DNA from: Bacteroidales bacterium
GTDB taxonomy: Bacteria; Bacteroidota; Bacteroidia; Bacteroidales; UBA932
Length of the DNA stretch: 64,000 nucleotides
Assembly (NCBI GenBank): GCA_017509755.1
Contig: JAFWOY010000029.1
Location: 1 to 64,000 of the forward strand
Reading direction: 5' to 3'
The number at the start of each line of letters is the position of its first letter. The first letter of the stretch is position 1. The translations under genes were made by a program, and so were the position numbers. The notes beneath the pieces were generated by a model. The model worked only from the letters and a program-made list of their open reading frames with translations, was not told the origin of the DNA and did not search any database. Below, piece by piece: positions 25,985 through 34,489 of this stretch.

Positions 25985-26032
25985 CAAGAAAAACAGTCAC
26001 GAGAATACTCGTGACTGTTTTTCTTGTGGCCC
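25979..26032 (+). terminator. 25-bp perfect hairpin sharing bases with tRNA-Val
   Basis: The arm 25979-26003 (GGGCCACAAG...CACGAG) is perfectly complementary to 26008-26032 (CTCGTG...CTTGTGGCCC) with a 4-nt AATA loop. The first six bases of the arm belong to the tRNA acceptor 3' strand and discriminator. A T5 run lies inside the 3' arm. It acts presumably as a terminator and must be opened or cut for tRNA 3' maturation. Confidence 0.8.
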
Positions 26033-26063
26033 TGGGGGGGGCGCATCCAAAGTAGAAAAAATG

Positions 26064-26071
26064 TATCTTTG
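26064..26071 (+). promoter_or_regulatory. -7 element TATCTTTG for the esterase gene
   Basis: TATCTTTG lies 28 nt before ATG 26100. An ATG at 26061 overlaps this element and cannot be the translated start. Confidence 0.65.
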
Positions 26072-26099
26072 TATAGATTTGTACAGCCCTCCCGTTCCC

Positions 26100-27389
26100 A
26101 TGAAAAAAACACTTCTCCTGTTGGCCGCCGCCTTACTGATGCTAGGCTACGTCGCTGCCCAACCTTCGAAACAGTACATCACCGTTTATGCCGAACCGGA
26201 CCATGCCGACTGGGTATATGCCTGCGGTGAGAAGGCCGCAATTACTCTTTATGCCGTCAAGGAAAATGTCCGGATGCCCCTGACAGAAATCGAATACAGT
26301 TACGGCCCCGAGAAACTGAAAGCCGAAAAGAGCGGCAAAGTGACGACCGATAAAAACGGCCTCGCCCATATCAACATACCCGGGCGCAAAGTTCCTGGTT
26401 TCACGACCATCAACGTCAGTGTCACTTTTGAAGGAAAGAAATATACCGGGATGACCAACATCGGATTCGATCCTTATAAGATTGCCCCCACGACATCCCT
26501 GCCCGACGATTTCATGCAATTCTGGGACAACGCCAAAGCACTGGCAGCCCAAGTACCGATGCTTACCCGCGTCCGCTACGCGCCGCAGGAGAGTGATGAC
26601 CGCGTGGATGTCTATTATGTCCGTATCCAGTCGTACCGGGTGGGCAACTATGTGTATGGCGTCCTTTCCGTTCCGAAAACCGAAGGTCGCAAGCCCGCCA
26701 TCCTCCGACTGCCCGGTGCTGCCGTCCGTCGATTCAGCGGCATCGATCCGCTGGCGTATGAAGGCTTCTTGGTGCTGAACATTGGGGTCCACGGCATTCC
26801 GGTGGACCAGGATGCAGAAATCTACCGCCAACTGGAGAATGGCTCGATGTCGGGCTACGTCCTCAAAGGCATCGAGAACCGCGACACGTACTATTACAAA
26901 CGGAGCTATCTGGGTTGTGTCCGCGCCGTCGACTACCTGTGCAGCCGCGAAGATGTAGACACAGACCGTATCGCCTGCTATGGCGGCAGCCAGGGCGGCA
27001 TGCTCTCGATTGTAACAGCCGCCCTCGACAAACGCATCAGCGCCCTCTTCGCCTACTACCCTGCATTCTGCGATGTAACAGGCTACTACTATGGCCGAAG
27101 CGGCGGCTGGCCTCACCTGTTTATTGATAGGAGCGACCCGCTCATCGAACAGAAAGTGGCAGTGTCGAAATACTATGATGTCGTCAACTTCGCCCGTTTC
27201 CTCACCCAGCCCGGCTTCTACGCCTGGGGCTTCAACGACATCGTCTGCTGTCCTTCCTCCACCTTCTCCGCCTACAACGTCATCACCGCTCCCAAGACCC
27301 TGAAAGTCGCCCGCGACACCGGCCACTGGCTCTACCCTTGGCAAACGGAGCAAGCCCTCCAATGGCTGAAGTCCCAATTCAGGATGTAG
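26100..27389 (+). CDS. Secreted acetylxylan esterase-like alpha/beta hydrolase
   Basis: 429 residues from ATG 26100, opening with a signal peptide (KKTLLLLAAALLMLGYVAA-Q). A beta-sandwich-like N-terminal region runs to about 135, followed by the AXE1/cephalosporin-C-deacetylase-like hydrolase. The nucleophile motif is CYGGSQGGM (Ser about 304), the acid is likely in the DPLIEQ region, and the catalytic His is in DTGHWLYPWQ near the C-terminus. Family members remove acetyl groups from xylan or xylo-oligosaccharides in the periplasm. No xylanase is adjacent, so the substrate remains inferred. Confidence 0.87.
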   Translation: MKKTLLLLAAALLMLGYVAAQPSKQYITVYAEPDHADWVYACGEKAAITLYAVKENVRMPLTEIEYSYGPEKLKAEKSGKVTTDKNGLAHINIPGRKVPGFTTINVSVTFEGKKYTGMTNIGFDPYKIAPTTSLPDDFMQFWDNAKALAAQVPMLTRVRYAPQESDDRVDVYYVRIQSYRVGNYVYGVLSVPKTEGRKPAILRLPGAAVRRFSGIDPLAYEGFLVLNIGVHGIPVDQDAEIYRQLENGSMSGYVLKGIENRDTYYYKRSYLGCVRAVDYLCSREDVDTDRIACYGGSQGGMLSIVTAALDKRISALFAYYPAFCDVTGYYYGRSGGWPHLFIDRSDPLIEQKVAVSKYYDVVNFARFLTQPGFYAWGFNDIVCCPSSTFSAYNVITAPKTLKVARDTGHWLYPWQTEQALQWLKSQFRM

Positions 27390-27448
27390 CCAACCTCCCC
27401 CTCCGTGAACCGCTGTAGGCTAATGAACTGATTATTAGCATAAACTGT

Positions 27449-27483
27449 AGAATCGCCCCGTTGCGAGACATTGGGGCGATTCT
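27449..27483 (+). terminator. Terminator-like hairpin after the esterase gene
   Basis: AGAATCGCCCC (27449-27459) pairs with GGGGCGATTCT (27473-27483), an 11-bp perfect stem with a 13-nt loop. The 27390-27921 spacer beyond it is built from repeats: two 34-bp palindromes, a 19-bp direct repeat and a large triple-hairpin cassette. I see no gene there. Confidence 0.65.
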
Positions 27484-27538
27484 TCATAAATAGCTGTCCA
27501 ATATGCCGTTAGCCTCCAGCCATCCGCAAACTCTGCCG

Positions 27539-27572
27539 CGACAGGATTGTAGCAAGCCGTTGGATCCTGTCG
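27539..27572. repeat. 34-bp palindromic repeat, copy A
   Basis: CGACAGGA (27539-27546), 18 nt, TCCTGTCG (27565-27572), preceded by CTGCCG. The same 8-18-8 layout recurs at 27611-27644 and 43810-43843 with unrelated centres. Confidence 0.7.
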
Positions 27573-27605
27573 TGTCCGCATTTTCAACAGCTTGGCCTTT
27601 TTTCC

Positions 27606-27649
27606 TGCCGCGACAGGACTATGGCGCATCTCTCAATCCTGTCGCGGCA
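27606..27649. repeat. 34-bp palindromic repeat, copy B, with extended arms
   Basis: TGCCGCGACAGGA (27606-27618) and TCCTGTCGCGGCA (27637-27649) form a perfect 13-bp inverted repeat around an 18-nt centre. It lies 72 bp downstream of copy A in the same spacer. Confidence 0.75.
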
Positions 27650-27650
27650 A

Positions 27651-27698
27651 AAACCGCAGTAAAGATGTTTCGCTTGGGGAAACCGCAGTAAAGATGTT
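27651..27698 (+). repeat. 19-bp tandem direct repeat
   Basis: AAACCGCAGTAAAGATGTT occurs at 27651-27669 and again at 27680-27698, a 29-bp period. Its location directly after palindrome B suggests local duplication. Confidence 0.75.
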
Positions 27699-27733
27699 AT
27701 GCCTGGAGATACTCACAGGCAGAAAGCGCAACT

Positions 27734-27853
27734 GCGAAGGGTATATGTTTGGAAAACCTTAGCCACCCTCGGCTATTAGAGGGAGGGGCCCGCCGCGAAG
27801 CGGTGGGAGGGGTCGCGCGGAGCGCGACGGTTTTCCAAACATATACCCTTCGC
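27734..27853 (+). repeat. Triple-hairpin cassette in a 25-bp perfect inverted repeat, copy 1
   Basis: Outer arms 27734-27758 (GCGAAGGGTA...) and 27829-27853 are perfect inverted copies. The 70-nt interior holds CCCTC/GAGGG, then GGGCCCGCCGC-GAA-GCGG with GGGAGGGG, then GTCGCGC-GGA-GCGCGAC. The interior order and the GGGAGGGGCCC core match, in reverse complement, the cassette at 34490-34618, though the outer arms do not. It lies between convergent genes and may act as a bidirectional terminator. Confidence 0.7.
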
Positions 27854-27921
27854 AGCGGAGCGACCGATGAAAGAGAACGAGATGTCCGACCGGAGCCGGG
27901 TATGACGGCGGCCGGAACAGC

Positions 27922-28584
27922 TCATGAGAACAGCGGCTGGTGGAAGATAAGTTGGGCGAGACTTTCGACAACGGAGGCCAGACCGATGAGGGCGATGATG
28001 ATGCCCGAGATGCGGTTGATGACCAACATCTGACGGAGGCGGAAACGCTTGCGGAAGAGACTGATGCCGCTTGCCAGAAGGAACCACCAGCTGGCTGTTC
28101 CCAAAAAGATGCCTGCCAGCACCACCAGCACGGCCGGAGCCCGATAATGCGTACCCAAGTCCAGGCCGAAAAACGCAAAGAGACCCAGCATCAACACCAG
28201 CGCCCCCGGATTGGAAATCGTCATCAGGAAACCGCGAAGGACTTCCTTGACATGCCGCGAACTGCTGACCGGAGTTGTCTTCGACTGCTGCAGATCCTTG
28301 ATCGGGTTCTTCATCGCAATCTGCAGGCCGATAAGCAGGATGATCACGCCCCCCACCAGCATCACCCAGATCCGGTTCCGGTCCAGGAAATCACTGATGA
28401 ACGACACCGAGAACAACGCGATGGCTGCGTAGAAGACGTCCACGATCGACGAACCGAGCCCGACAGCAAAACCAGCCCAGCGGCCCTTGCTGAGCGCCTT
28501 CTGGATGCACATGATACCCAGCGGGCCCAGCGGAATCGAAGCCGCCAGACCGATCAGAATCGCTTTCAGAAAGTTAAGTACCAT
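27922..28584 (-). CDS. LysE family exporter
   Basis: 220 residues from ATG 28584; a TTG three codons upstream is less likely. Six membrane helices. The N-terminal FLKAILIGLAASIPLGPLGI with GPLG matches the LysE/RhtB family, as does the mid-protein GFLMTISNPGALVLMLGLFA (N-P motif). Members export amino acids or other small solutes; the substrate cannot be read from sequence. It is divergent from lnt and convergent with the repeat-rich spacer. Confidence 0.88.
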   Translation of the reverse strand: MVLNFLKAILIGLAASIPLGPLGIMCIQKALSKGRWAGFAVGLGSSIVDVFYAAIALFSVSFISDFLDRNRIWVMLVGGVIILLIGLQIAMKNPIKDLQQSKTTPVSSSRHVKEVLRGFLMTISNPGALVLMLGLFAFFGLDLGTHYRAPAVLVVLAGIFLGTASWWFLLASGISLFRKRFRLRQMLVINRISGIIIALIGLASVVESLAQLIFHQPLFS

Positions 28585-28675
28585 GACTCCCAAAACGCGA
28601 CAAAGATACCATAATTTAAGAACATTCCCGCAAAAAACCTATCTTTGTAACAGAATGCTTCAAACTAGTCCGGAA

Positions 28676-30334
28676 ATGAAAAAAGCATCTTCTTCCCGTG
28701 CGAAAGGAAACCTGTGGTTGCTGGTAGCCGGTTTCATCCTGCTGGCGAGCCTCCCCTATCTCGTTCCCCGCCTTGGATTCCTGTCCCTGATTGCCTTCAT
28801 CCCGCTTTTCCAACTCGACAGACAGCTCCGCGAAAACCAAGTTCGCCACGCTTTCTGGTACTATTACGTCGCATTCCTGGGCTTCAATATCGCCACCACC
28901 TTCTGGATCTGGTTCGTGTCCGCCGCCGGCGCCATCGCCGCCATCCTGCTCAACGCCCTCCAGATGGCCGCCGTCTTCGCCATCTACCGCTGGGCCGCAA
29001 GGATCATCCGCCAGCGGGAGAAACGGCCTTCCCTGGCTGATGGCTTATCCCTGCTGTTCTTTGCCATCACCTGGCTTGCATGGGAGCACGTCTATTTCAA
29101 CATAGAGCTTTCCTGGCCCTGGCTCTGCCTGGGCAATTCCTTCGCGACCAATCCCGAGATGGTCCAATGGTACGAATGGACCGGCGCCGTCGGCGGCTCC
29201 GCCTGGATTCTGCTGTGCAACATCCTTCTGTACCTGGCCATCACCAGCCCGGCCCGCCGGGCCCGCCGCATCACGGGCTGGAGCGCCGCCGCCATGGTTT
29301 TCCTCCCGCTGCTGGCATCTGAAATCCGCTATGCCACGTACAAAGAGTCCGAAGACCCGATGGAAGTGGTCGTCATCCAGCCCAATATCGACCCGTTCGA
29401 GAAATACGGCGTCAAGCCGCAAAGCGCGTACGACGCACGGCTCATCGAACTGATGGCCCACGAGGTAACCCCCCAGACCCGTTTCGTCATCACGCCCGAG
29501 ACCTTTACCTTCGACTTCGATATCGACCAGCCGGAATCCAGCGCTTCCTACCGGCGATACCGCGCCTTCCTCTCCGCCCATCCCGAGACTGACCTGTTGC
29601 TCGGCGCACTCACCTTCCGTTATTTCGAATGCAGCACCAAGCCTACGCGCAGTGCCCGTCCCAACGGGCCGGGCAAATGGTTCGATGTGTACAATACGGC
29701 CTTGGTGATGGACAAAGACCAGGTGTATGGCTCCTATGTCAAATCGAAACTGGTACCGGGCGTGGAAATCATTCCGTATGAGAACGTTTTCAAGTTCCTC
29801 GGCCCTATCGTGGCGAAATTCGGCGGATCGAACTCCAGTTACGGCACCCAGGACGAAATGGATGCCATACCCTGCAGCGACGGACGCAAGCTCGGCGCCA
29901 TGATCTGCTACGAATCCGTTTATGGCGACTGGTCGCGCATGGCCACGAAGAAAGGCGCCTCCTTCCTGGCCGTAATGACCAACGACGGCTGGTGGGGCGA
30001 TACGCCCGGCTATCGGCAGCACTTCAACTATGCACGCCTGCGGGCCATTGAAAACCGACGGGATGTGGTTCAGGCCGCCAATACCGGCACGTCCGGCCTT
30101 ATCAACCAACGGGGCGATGTGCTGGCTAAGACCGGCTGGTGGGTGGAAACGACGCTGAAGGGAACCATCAACGGCAACAGCCAACTTACAGCCTTTGCCC
30201 GTCACGGAGACCGAACAGGCCGTACAGCCAGCATCGTCTTTCTGGTGCTGCTGGTGGCGCTGCTTATTTGGAAACTGGCTGACGCTTCGGATAAGCGATC
30301 CGGGCGTGGTAAATCTGCATCAGGTAACGCTTGA
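28676..30334 (+). CDS. lnt: Apolipoprotein N-acyltransferase
   Basis: 552 residues from ATG 28676; an in-frame ATG at 28655 lies only 7 nt after the -7 box TATCTTTG (28640-28647). The N-terminal half has about six membrane helices. The periplasmic nitrilase-like domain begins near residue 228 (MEVVVIQPNIDPFEKYG). The Glu-Lys-Cys catalytic triad is visible in FVITPETFTF, YVKSKLVPGVE and AMICYESVYG. A final membrane helix is followed by a basic tail. It adds the third acyl chain to lipoproteins in the inner membrane. Its 3' end overlaps the convergent HD gene by 71 bp. Confidence 0.93.
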   Translation: MKKASSSRAKGNLWLLVAGFILLASLPYLVPRLGFLSLIAFIPLFQLDRQLRENQVRHAFWYYYVAFLGFNIATTFWIWFVSAAGAIAAILLNALQMAAVFAIYRWAARIIRQREKRPSLADGLSLLFFAITWLAWEHVYFNIELSWPWLCLGNSFATNPEMVQWYEWTGAVGGSAWILLCNILLYLAITSPARRARRITGWSAAAMVFLPLLASEIRYATYKESEDPMEVVVIQPNIDPFEKYGVKPQSAYDARLIELMAHEVTPQTRFVITPETFTFDFDIDQPESSASYRRYRAFLSAHPETDLLLGALTFRYFECSTKPTRSARPNGPGKWFDVYNTALVMDKDQVYGSYVKSKLVPGVEIIPYENVFKFLGPIVAKFGGSNSSYGTQDEMDAIPCSDGRKLGAMICYESVYGDWSRMATKKGASFLAVMTNDGWWGDTPGYRQHFNYARLRAIENRRDVVQAANTGTSGLINQRGDVLAKTGWWVETTLKGTINGNSQLTAFARHGDRTGRTASIVFLVLLVALLIWKLADASDKRSGRGKSASGNA

Positions 30335-32285
30335 AGGACTCCTTCACGAGGTTGATGTCGCGCAGCGAGATGTCCGCCTCGGCCAACTGCGAATCGTCAA
30401 AACGGTTTGCCATGATCTTCTCAACCAGCGCTGAAATACTCGCTTCGGAGTAGTCTTTCAGGGAACGGGATGCCGCCTCCACCGCATCCGCCATCATGAC
30501 GACGACCTGCTCTTTCGTGCGCGGCAACTTTCCTTTATAGGTAAACGGCTCCTTGTTGGCCGGATCGCCCCCGCCATTGCAATAGACATTGTAGAAATAG
30601 AGCGTGAGGGAACGTCCGTGATGGCAGACAATGAAATCGGTGACTATTTCCGGCAACTTGCTTTTCTTGGCCAGCGCTAGCCCGTCTTCCACGTGCTTGA
30701 TGATGGCACGGGCACTTTCTTCCGGTGTCAGGCCGGCGTGGTAATTCACGCCTTCCGCCTGGTTCTCGATGAAACACATCGGATTCTCCATCTTGCCGAT
30801 GTCATGGTACAGCGCACCGACACGCACCAGCATGGCATCGGCGCCAATCCGTTCAGCGGCATGTTCGGCCAGATTGGCCACCTGCAGCGAATGCTGGAAT
30901 GTGCCTGGGGCCTTTTTCTGCAAGTCCTTGAGCAACTTGTTGTTGGTATCCGACAAATCCCAGAGGCGGGAATAGGAGACAAAACCGAAGATTTTCTCGA
31001 ACAAAAAGACGAACGGCAGCAGTACGATCACCAGCACGGCATGAACGGCCAGATACAGGAAACTGACCGACTTGAAAGCGTAGGTCAAGTCTCCGGTTCC
31101 CAACTTGAAGGCGAAGCAGACCAGCACAAGGGCTATGAACACAAAGATGACATTCAGGAACTGAAGCCAGCCCCGGTTGAGGCGGCTGTAAGCGAAGAGG
31201 GCTACAGAGCCTGATACCAGGTTCATGAAATAAAGTTCCACGCCATTTTCCGGAATCACCAGCAACGGGATCAACGACACGGCATACACCGTCCAGGAAA
31301 GGTTGTCGTGGAAGAACGCACTCATGTAAAGCGCCAGGACGGCAAACGGGAACAGATACAGCAAGTGCTGGTCGACGCGGAACAGGATGGCCGTACCTGC
31401 AAAAGCGATGAGCAGCATCAACATCAGGAAAACCAATTTCCGTAGATCCTCATAAACCGTGCGGTTGATGAAACGGACTGCAAAGAAGAAAATGGCCAGG
31501 ATCGTCAGGACAATGAGCAGATGGCTGGCAAGCAGTGCATTCGGAGAGCCAGAATACCCATAGCTCATTTTGTATTCCGCTTTATAGGAATCCAGGATCT
31601 GGCAGATGTCACCCGTTACGATCTCCCCTTCCGAGACAATGAGCTGCCCGGCATAGATCATGCCCTTCGTAGGGGAAATATAATTGACCGCCTCGCGGTG
31701 GACCAATTGCGTCGTATTCTCGTCATAGAACAGGTTTGGGACGATGAACGACTTGATATTCAACTGATTGGAAATCGAATCGATATCCATGTCCGGGTAG
31801 TCGAACACCAGGTCGGAGCGCAGCACATTCAGGACGCGGGCCAGGTCATAGACATCGTCGGCCGGAGTCTCGACAACCCGCTTGTCTCGCTTGATGAAGA
31901 TTACCTGGCCAGAAGAGATCCCGGAACCGAAATCCGCGACAATGCCCCGTTCATACGCCTCGCTCAGGTGAGCATACATCGCGTGCGTGAGTTGTTCATC
32001 CAGTTGCAAAGCCACAGCCTTGTGGCCGAACTGTTCCAGGATCGGAGCAGCCACGGAAGGATCATAACTGAAATACGGCACGGTCTCGGACGCCCGTTCT
32101 TCCTTCTCCTGCAGCATCTCCGCTTCCGTTTTCAGAATCGGGAAATCGATCGGAGAAATCAGCGTCTCATAAACCCACGGACGGCCCTTCTGGTACTCAT
32201 ACTGGAATTTCCCCTCCCGGGGATACAGCAGCAGCATCAGCACGGCCAACACAATAAAACAGATATAGATCCGATAATTTTTCAT
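30264..32285 (-). CDS. 7TM-HD family phosphohydrolase (PgpH-like)
   Basis: 673 residues from ATG 32285. A first membrane helix (YICFIVLAVLMLLLY) is followed by a 7TMR-HD extracellular region (about 30-265), seven membrane helices, and a C-terminal HD domain (GTFQHSLQVANLAEHAAERI, ALYHDIGKMENP with the metal-binding HD, FIVCHHGRS). This is the architecture of PgpH, the cyclic-di-AMP phosphodiesterase of Gram-positive bacteria. A c-di-AMP role in Bacteroidetes is a family-based inference. The last 71 bp overlap lnt on the other strand. Confidence 0.9.
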   Translation of the reverse strand: MKNYRIYICFIVLAVLMLLLYPREGKFQYEYQKGRPWVYETLISPIDFPILKTEAEMLQEKEERASETVPYFSYDPSVAAPILEQFGHKAVALQLDEQLTHAMYAHLSEAYERGIVADFGSGISSGQVIFIKRDKRVVETPADDVYDLARVLNVLRSDLVFDYPDMDIDSISNQLNIKSFIVPNLFYDENTTQLVHREAVNYISPTKGMIYAGQLIVSEGEIVTGDICQILDSYKAEYKMSYGYSGSPNALLASHLLIVLTILAIFFFAVRFINRTVYEDLRKLVFLMLMLLIAFAGTAILFRVDQHLLYLFPFAVLALYMSAFFHDNLSWTVYAVSLIPLLVIPENGVELYFMNLVSGSVALFAYSRLNRGWLQFLNVIFVFIALVLVCFAFKLGTGDLTYAFKSVSFLYLAVHAVLVIVLLPFVFLFEKIFGFVSYSRLWDLSDTNNKLLKDLQKKAPGTFQHSLQVANLAEHAAERIGADAMLVRVGALYHDIGKMENPMCFIENQAEGVNYHAGLTPEESARAIIKHVEDGLALAKKSKLPEIVTDFIVCHHGRSLTLYFYNVYCNGGGDPANKEPFTYKGKLPRTKEQVVVMMADAVEAASRSLKDYSEASISALVEKIMANRFDDSQLAEADISLRDINLVKESFKRYLMQIYHARIAYPKRQPVSK

Positions 32286-32319
32286 AACTTTGTACAGACG
32301 GACAATCAGTAAAGTTACG
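32285..32319. promoter_or_regulatory. Face-to-face -7 elements of the HD and esterase genes
   Basis: TAACTTTG on the plus strand (32285-32292) and TAACTTTA on the minus strand (32319-32312) converge, so the two divergent transcripts would start inside each other's promoter region and overlap at their 5' ends. The plus-strand element overlaps the ATG of the HD gene. Confidence 0.5.
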
Positions 32320-32334
32320 CAAAAACTCCGGAAT

Positions 32335-33180
32335 ATGAAAAAAATCCTCCTGACCCTGCTGGGAACGGTCCTTGCGCTGGCCGCCGGTGCCCAGGACCTC
32401 GTCGTCATCGAATCCCCCAACCTGCACTGCAACGATTCCGTGCTGGTCTTCGTGCCGCAGCAATTCGAGTCCTTCTACGCACCGGAATACTGCGTGGAGT
32501 GCTGTGGCGATCCCGATCCCGTACCGGCCCTATTCCTGCTGCACGGTTGGTCGGGCTGTTACCGGGACTGGTCCAATAAAGCAGACATCCAGCGGGTTGC
32601 TGACTCAACGGGTTTCATCATCATCTGCCCGGACGGCTTCTACGACAGCTGGTATGTCAACGCCAATGATCCGGAAAAGATGCAGTGGCGCACATTCTTC
32701 GACCAGGAGCTCTATCCGAAGATGATGGAAAAATACTGGCTCAAACCGGAAATGACATTTATCACAGGCCTCTCCATGGGCGGGCATGGTGCCATCAACC
32801 TCTTCCTCGACGATGTGTCGCGTTTCCGGGCCGCCGGTTCGATGAGCGGTGTCCTCGACCTGAATTACGAGAATGGACGTCTCGGCCTGTCAGACCTGCT
32901 GGGTCCCTACCCGGAGAGTCGCCGGCATGCAGAGGAATCGGCCATCAACCGGATCGACCGGGCCAAAGGCACTGACAAACTGATGCTGATTACCTGCGGC
33001 TACAGCGACAGTCTGTATGGCGCGTCCCGCAGTTTCTGCGAAAAATGCAAAGAGGCCGGGGTTCCGTACATCGAAGTGTACTCCCCCGGCACCCATTCCT
33101 GGCGCTATTGGGATTACGCGCTGCGGCTCCACCTCTGGTATTTCAGCCGCATCCTGAACGAAGAAAACCTCGGGTATTGA
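32335..33180 (+). CDS. Secreted esterase family alpha/beta hydrolase
   Basis: 281 residues from ATG 32335, with a signal peptide (KKILLTLLGTVLALAAGA-Q). Esterase-D/feruloyl-esterase-like hydrolase: LFLLHGWSGCYRDW forms the oxyanion region, FITGLSMGGHG holds the nucleophile Ser, and YSPGTHSWRYW holds the catalytic His. The opening PNLHCNDSVLVFVPQQF is typical of the putative-esterase family that cuts ester side chains on plant glycans or siderophores. The exact substrate is unknown. A terminator hairpin overlaps its stop codon. Confidence 0.87.
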   Translation: MKKILLTLLGTVLALAAGAQDLVVIESPNLHCNDSVLVFVPQQFESFYAPEYCVECCGDPDPVPALFLLHGWSGCYRDWSNKADIQRVADSTGFIIICPDGFYDSWYVNANDPEKMQWRTFFDQELYPKMMEKYWLKPEMTFITGLSMGGHGAINLFLDDVSRFRAAGSMSGVLDLNYENGRLGLSDLLGPYPESRRHAEESAINRIDRAKGTDKLMLITCGYSDSLYGASRSFCEKCKEAGVPYIEVYSPGTHSWRYWDYALRLHLWYFSRILNEENLGY

Positions 33181-33194
33181 TCCCGAGGTTTTCT
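33162..33194 (+). terminator. Terminator overlapping the esterase stop codon
   Basis: AGAAAACCTCGGG (33162-33174) and CCCGAGGTTTTCT (33182-33194) form a 13-bp perfect stem whose 7-nt loop contains the TGA stop, followed by CTTTTAC. Confidence 0.8.
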
Positions 33195-33216
33195 CTTTTA
33201 CAGGCCGAAAGGCAGA

Positions 33217-34476
33217 TTACTGAACACTCATATTCAGAATCACATCGGAATCGTACACACCCTTCTCGAGTTTCTCCCGGATTTCGGCGAAGGCGTTGAG
33301 CGTGTACTCCACGTCTTCGAGAGTATGGGCCGCCGTGGGGATGATGCGGTACATCAGGATGCCCTCGGGCACGACGGGGTAAGTGACCACGGAGCAGAAG
33401 ATGTGGTAATTCGAACGCAGATCGATCAGGATATTGGTCGCCTGGGCCATGTTGCCCTTCATGAAGACAGGCGTCACACAAGCCTCCGCTACGCCGATGT
33501 CGAAGCCACGTTTACGGAGACCCTCCTGCAAGGCACGGGTCACCGTCCAGAGTTTGGCGCGAAGTTCATCGCCTTCAGGACCACGGATGATTTCCAGGCG
33601 CTTGAGACAGCCTTCCACGATGGGCATCGGGAGCGCCTTGGCATAGATCTGGGAACGGAGATTGTAGCGCAGGTAGTCGATGACATAGTGCGGACCGGCC
33701 ACGAAGCCGCCGATGATGGCCATACTCTTGGCATAGGCGCCGATGTACAGGTCGATATCGTCCATCACACCGAAATGTTCCGACGTACCGCGGCCGTGGG
33801 GACCCATCACACCGAATCCGTGCGCATCATCGATCAGGATGCGGAACTTGTATTTCTTCTTCAACGCCGCAATCTGGTCCAGGATACCCAGGGCACCCGT
33901 CATGCCATAAACACCTTCGGTAATCAGCAGCACACCGCCGTCCTGTGCTTCGGCCTCTTTGCAGGCGCGTGCCAGAATCGTCTCGCAATGCTTGATGTTG
34001 TTGTGACGGTATTTGTATTTGCTGCCGATATGCAGGCGGATACCGTCGAGCAGGCAGGCATGGCACTCGTTGTCATAGACAATCACGTCATGACGTCCTA
34101 CCAGCGCGTCGATGGTCGAAACGATGCCCTGATAGCCGAAGTTGAAGAGGAACGCGTCCTCTTTCTTCTCGAATTCAGCCAATTCCTTCTCCATACGTTC
34201 ATGCAGCGAGGTATGGCCTGTCAGCATGCGGGAACCCATCGGATAGGCCAGGCCCCAGCGGGCCGCAGCCTCGCCGTCCACCTTGCGGATTGCCGGATGG
34301 TTGGCCAGGCCGAGGTAGTTGTTCAAGCTCCAGCAAAGCACTTCCTGTCCCTGAAAACGCATGTGGGGTCCGAGTTCGCCTTCCAGTTTGGGGAACATGT
34401 AATACCCGAAGGCCTTGTCGCGGTACTGGCCCAGCGGGCCGCCCGAATCTCTTTCGATTCTTTCAAAAATATCCAT
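33217..34476 (-). CDS. Alpha-oxoamine synthase family PLP enzyme (SPT/KBL/BioF-like)
   Basis: 419 residues from ATG 34476 (MDIFERIERDSGGPLGQY). Fold-type-I PLP enzyme of the class that joins an acyl-CoA to an amino acid: SLNNYLGLANHPAI near the N-terminus, DDAHGFGVMGPHGRGT for PLP binding, and GAYAKSMAIIGGFVAG with the Schiff-base Lys. Candidates are serine palmitoyltransferase, 2-amino-3-ketobutyrate ligase or BioF. No sphingolipid, threonine or biotin gene is adjacent, so the acyl and amino substrates are undetermined. Upstream lies a triple-hairpin cassette separating it from gyrB. Confidence 0.85.
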   Translation of the reverse strand: MDIFERIERDSGGPLGQYRDKAFGYYMFPKLEGELGPHMRFQGQEVLCWSLNNYLGLANHPAIRKVDGEAAARWGLAYPMGSRMLTGHTSLHERMEKELAEFEKKEDAFLFNFGYQGIVSTIDALVGRHDVIVYDNECHACLLDGIRLHIGSKYKYRHNNIKHCETILARACKEAEAQDGGVLLITEGVYGMTGALGILDQIAALKKKYKFRILIDDAHGFGVMGPHGRGTSEHFGVMDDIDLYIGAYAKSMAIIGGFVAGPHYVIDYLRYNLRSQIYAKALPMPIVEGCLKRLEIIRGPEGDELRAKLWTVTRALQEGLRKRGFDIGVAEACVTPVFMKGNMAQATNILIDLRSNYHIFCSVVTYPVVPEGILMYRIIPTAAHTLEDVEYTLNAFAEIREKLEKGVYDSDVILNMSVQ

Positions 34477-34489
34477 GATGATCGTTTTT

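Noticed and set aside
25979..26032. tRNA-Val 3' end as an integrative-element attachment site
   Set aside because: The duplicated tRNA end is inverted and immediately adjacent, not a direct repeat at a distance, and no integrase or mobile genes follow. XerD is the only tyrosine recombinase present and looks like the housekeeping one.
27503..27691. A short plus-strand frame with a repeated LPRQD segment
   Set aside because: The repeat in the peptide arises only because the frame crosses the two 34-bp palindromes; no promoter or homology.
27530..27700. Possible CRISPR array
   Set aside because: Only two palindromic units 72 bp apart, no regular direct repeats of 25-40 bp and no cas genes in the window.
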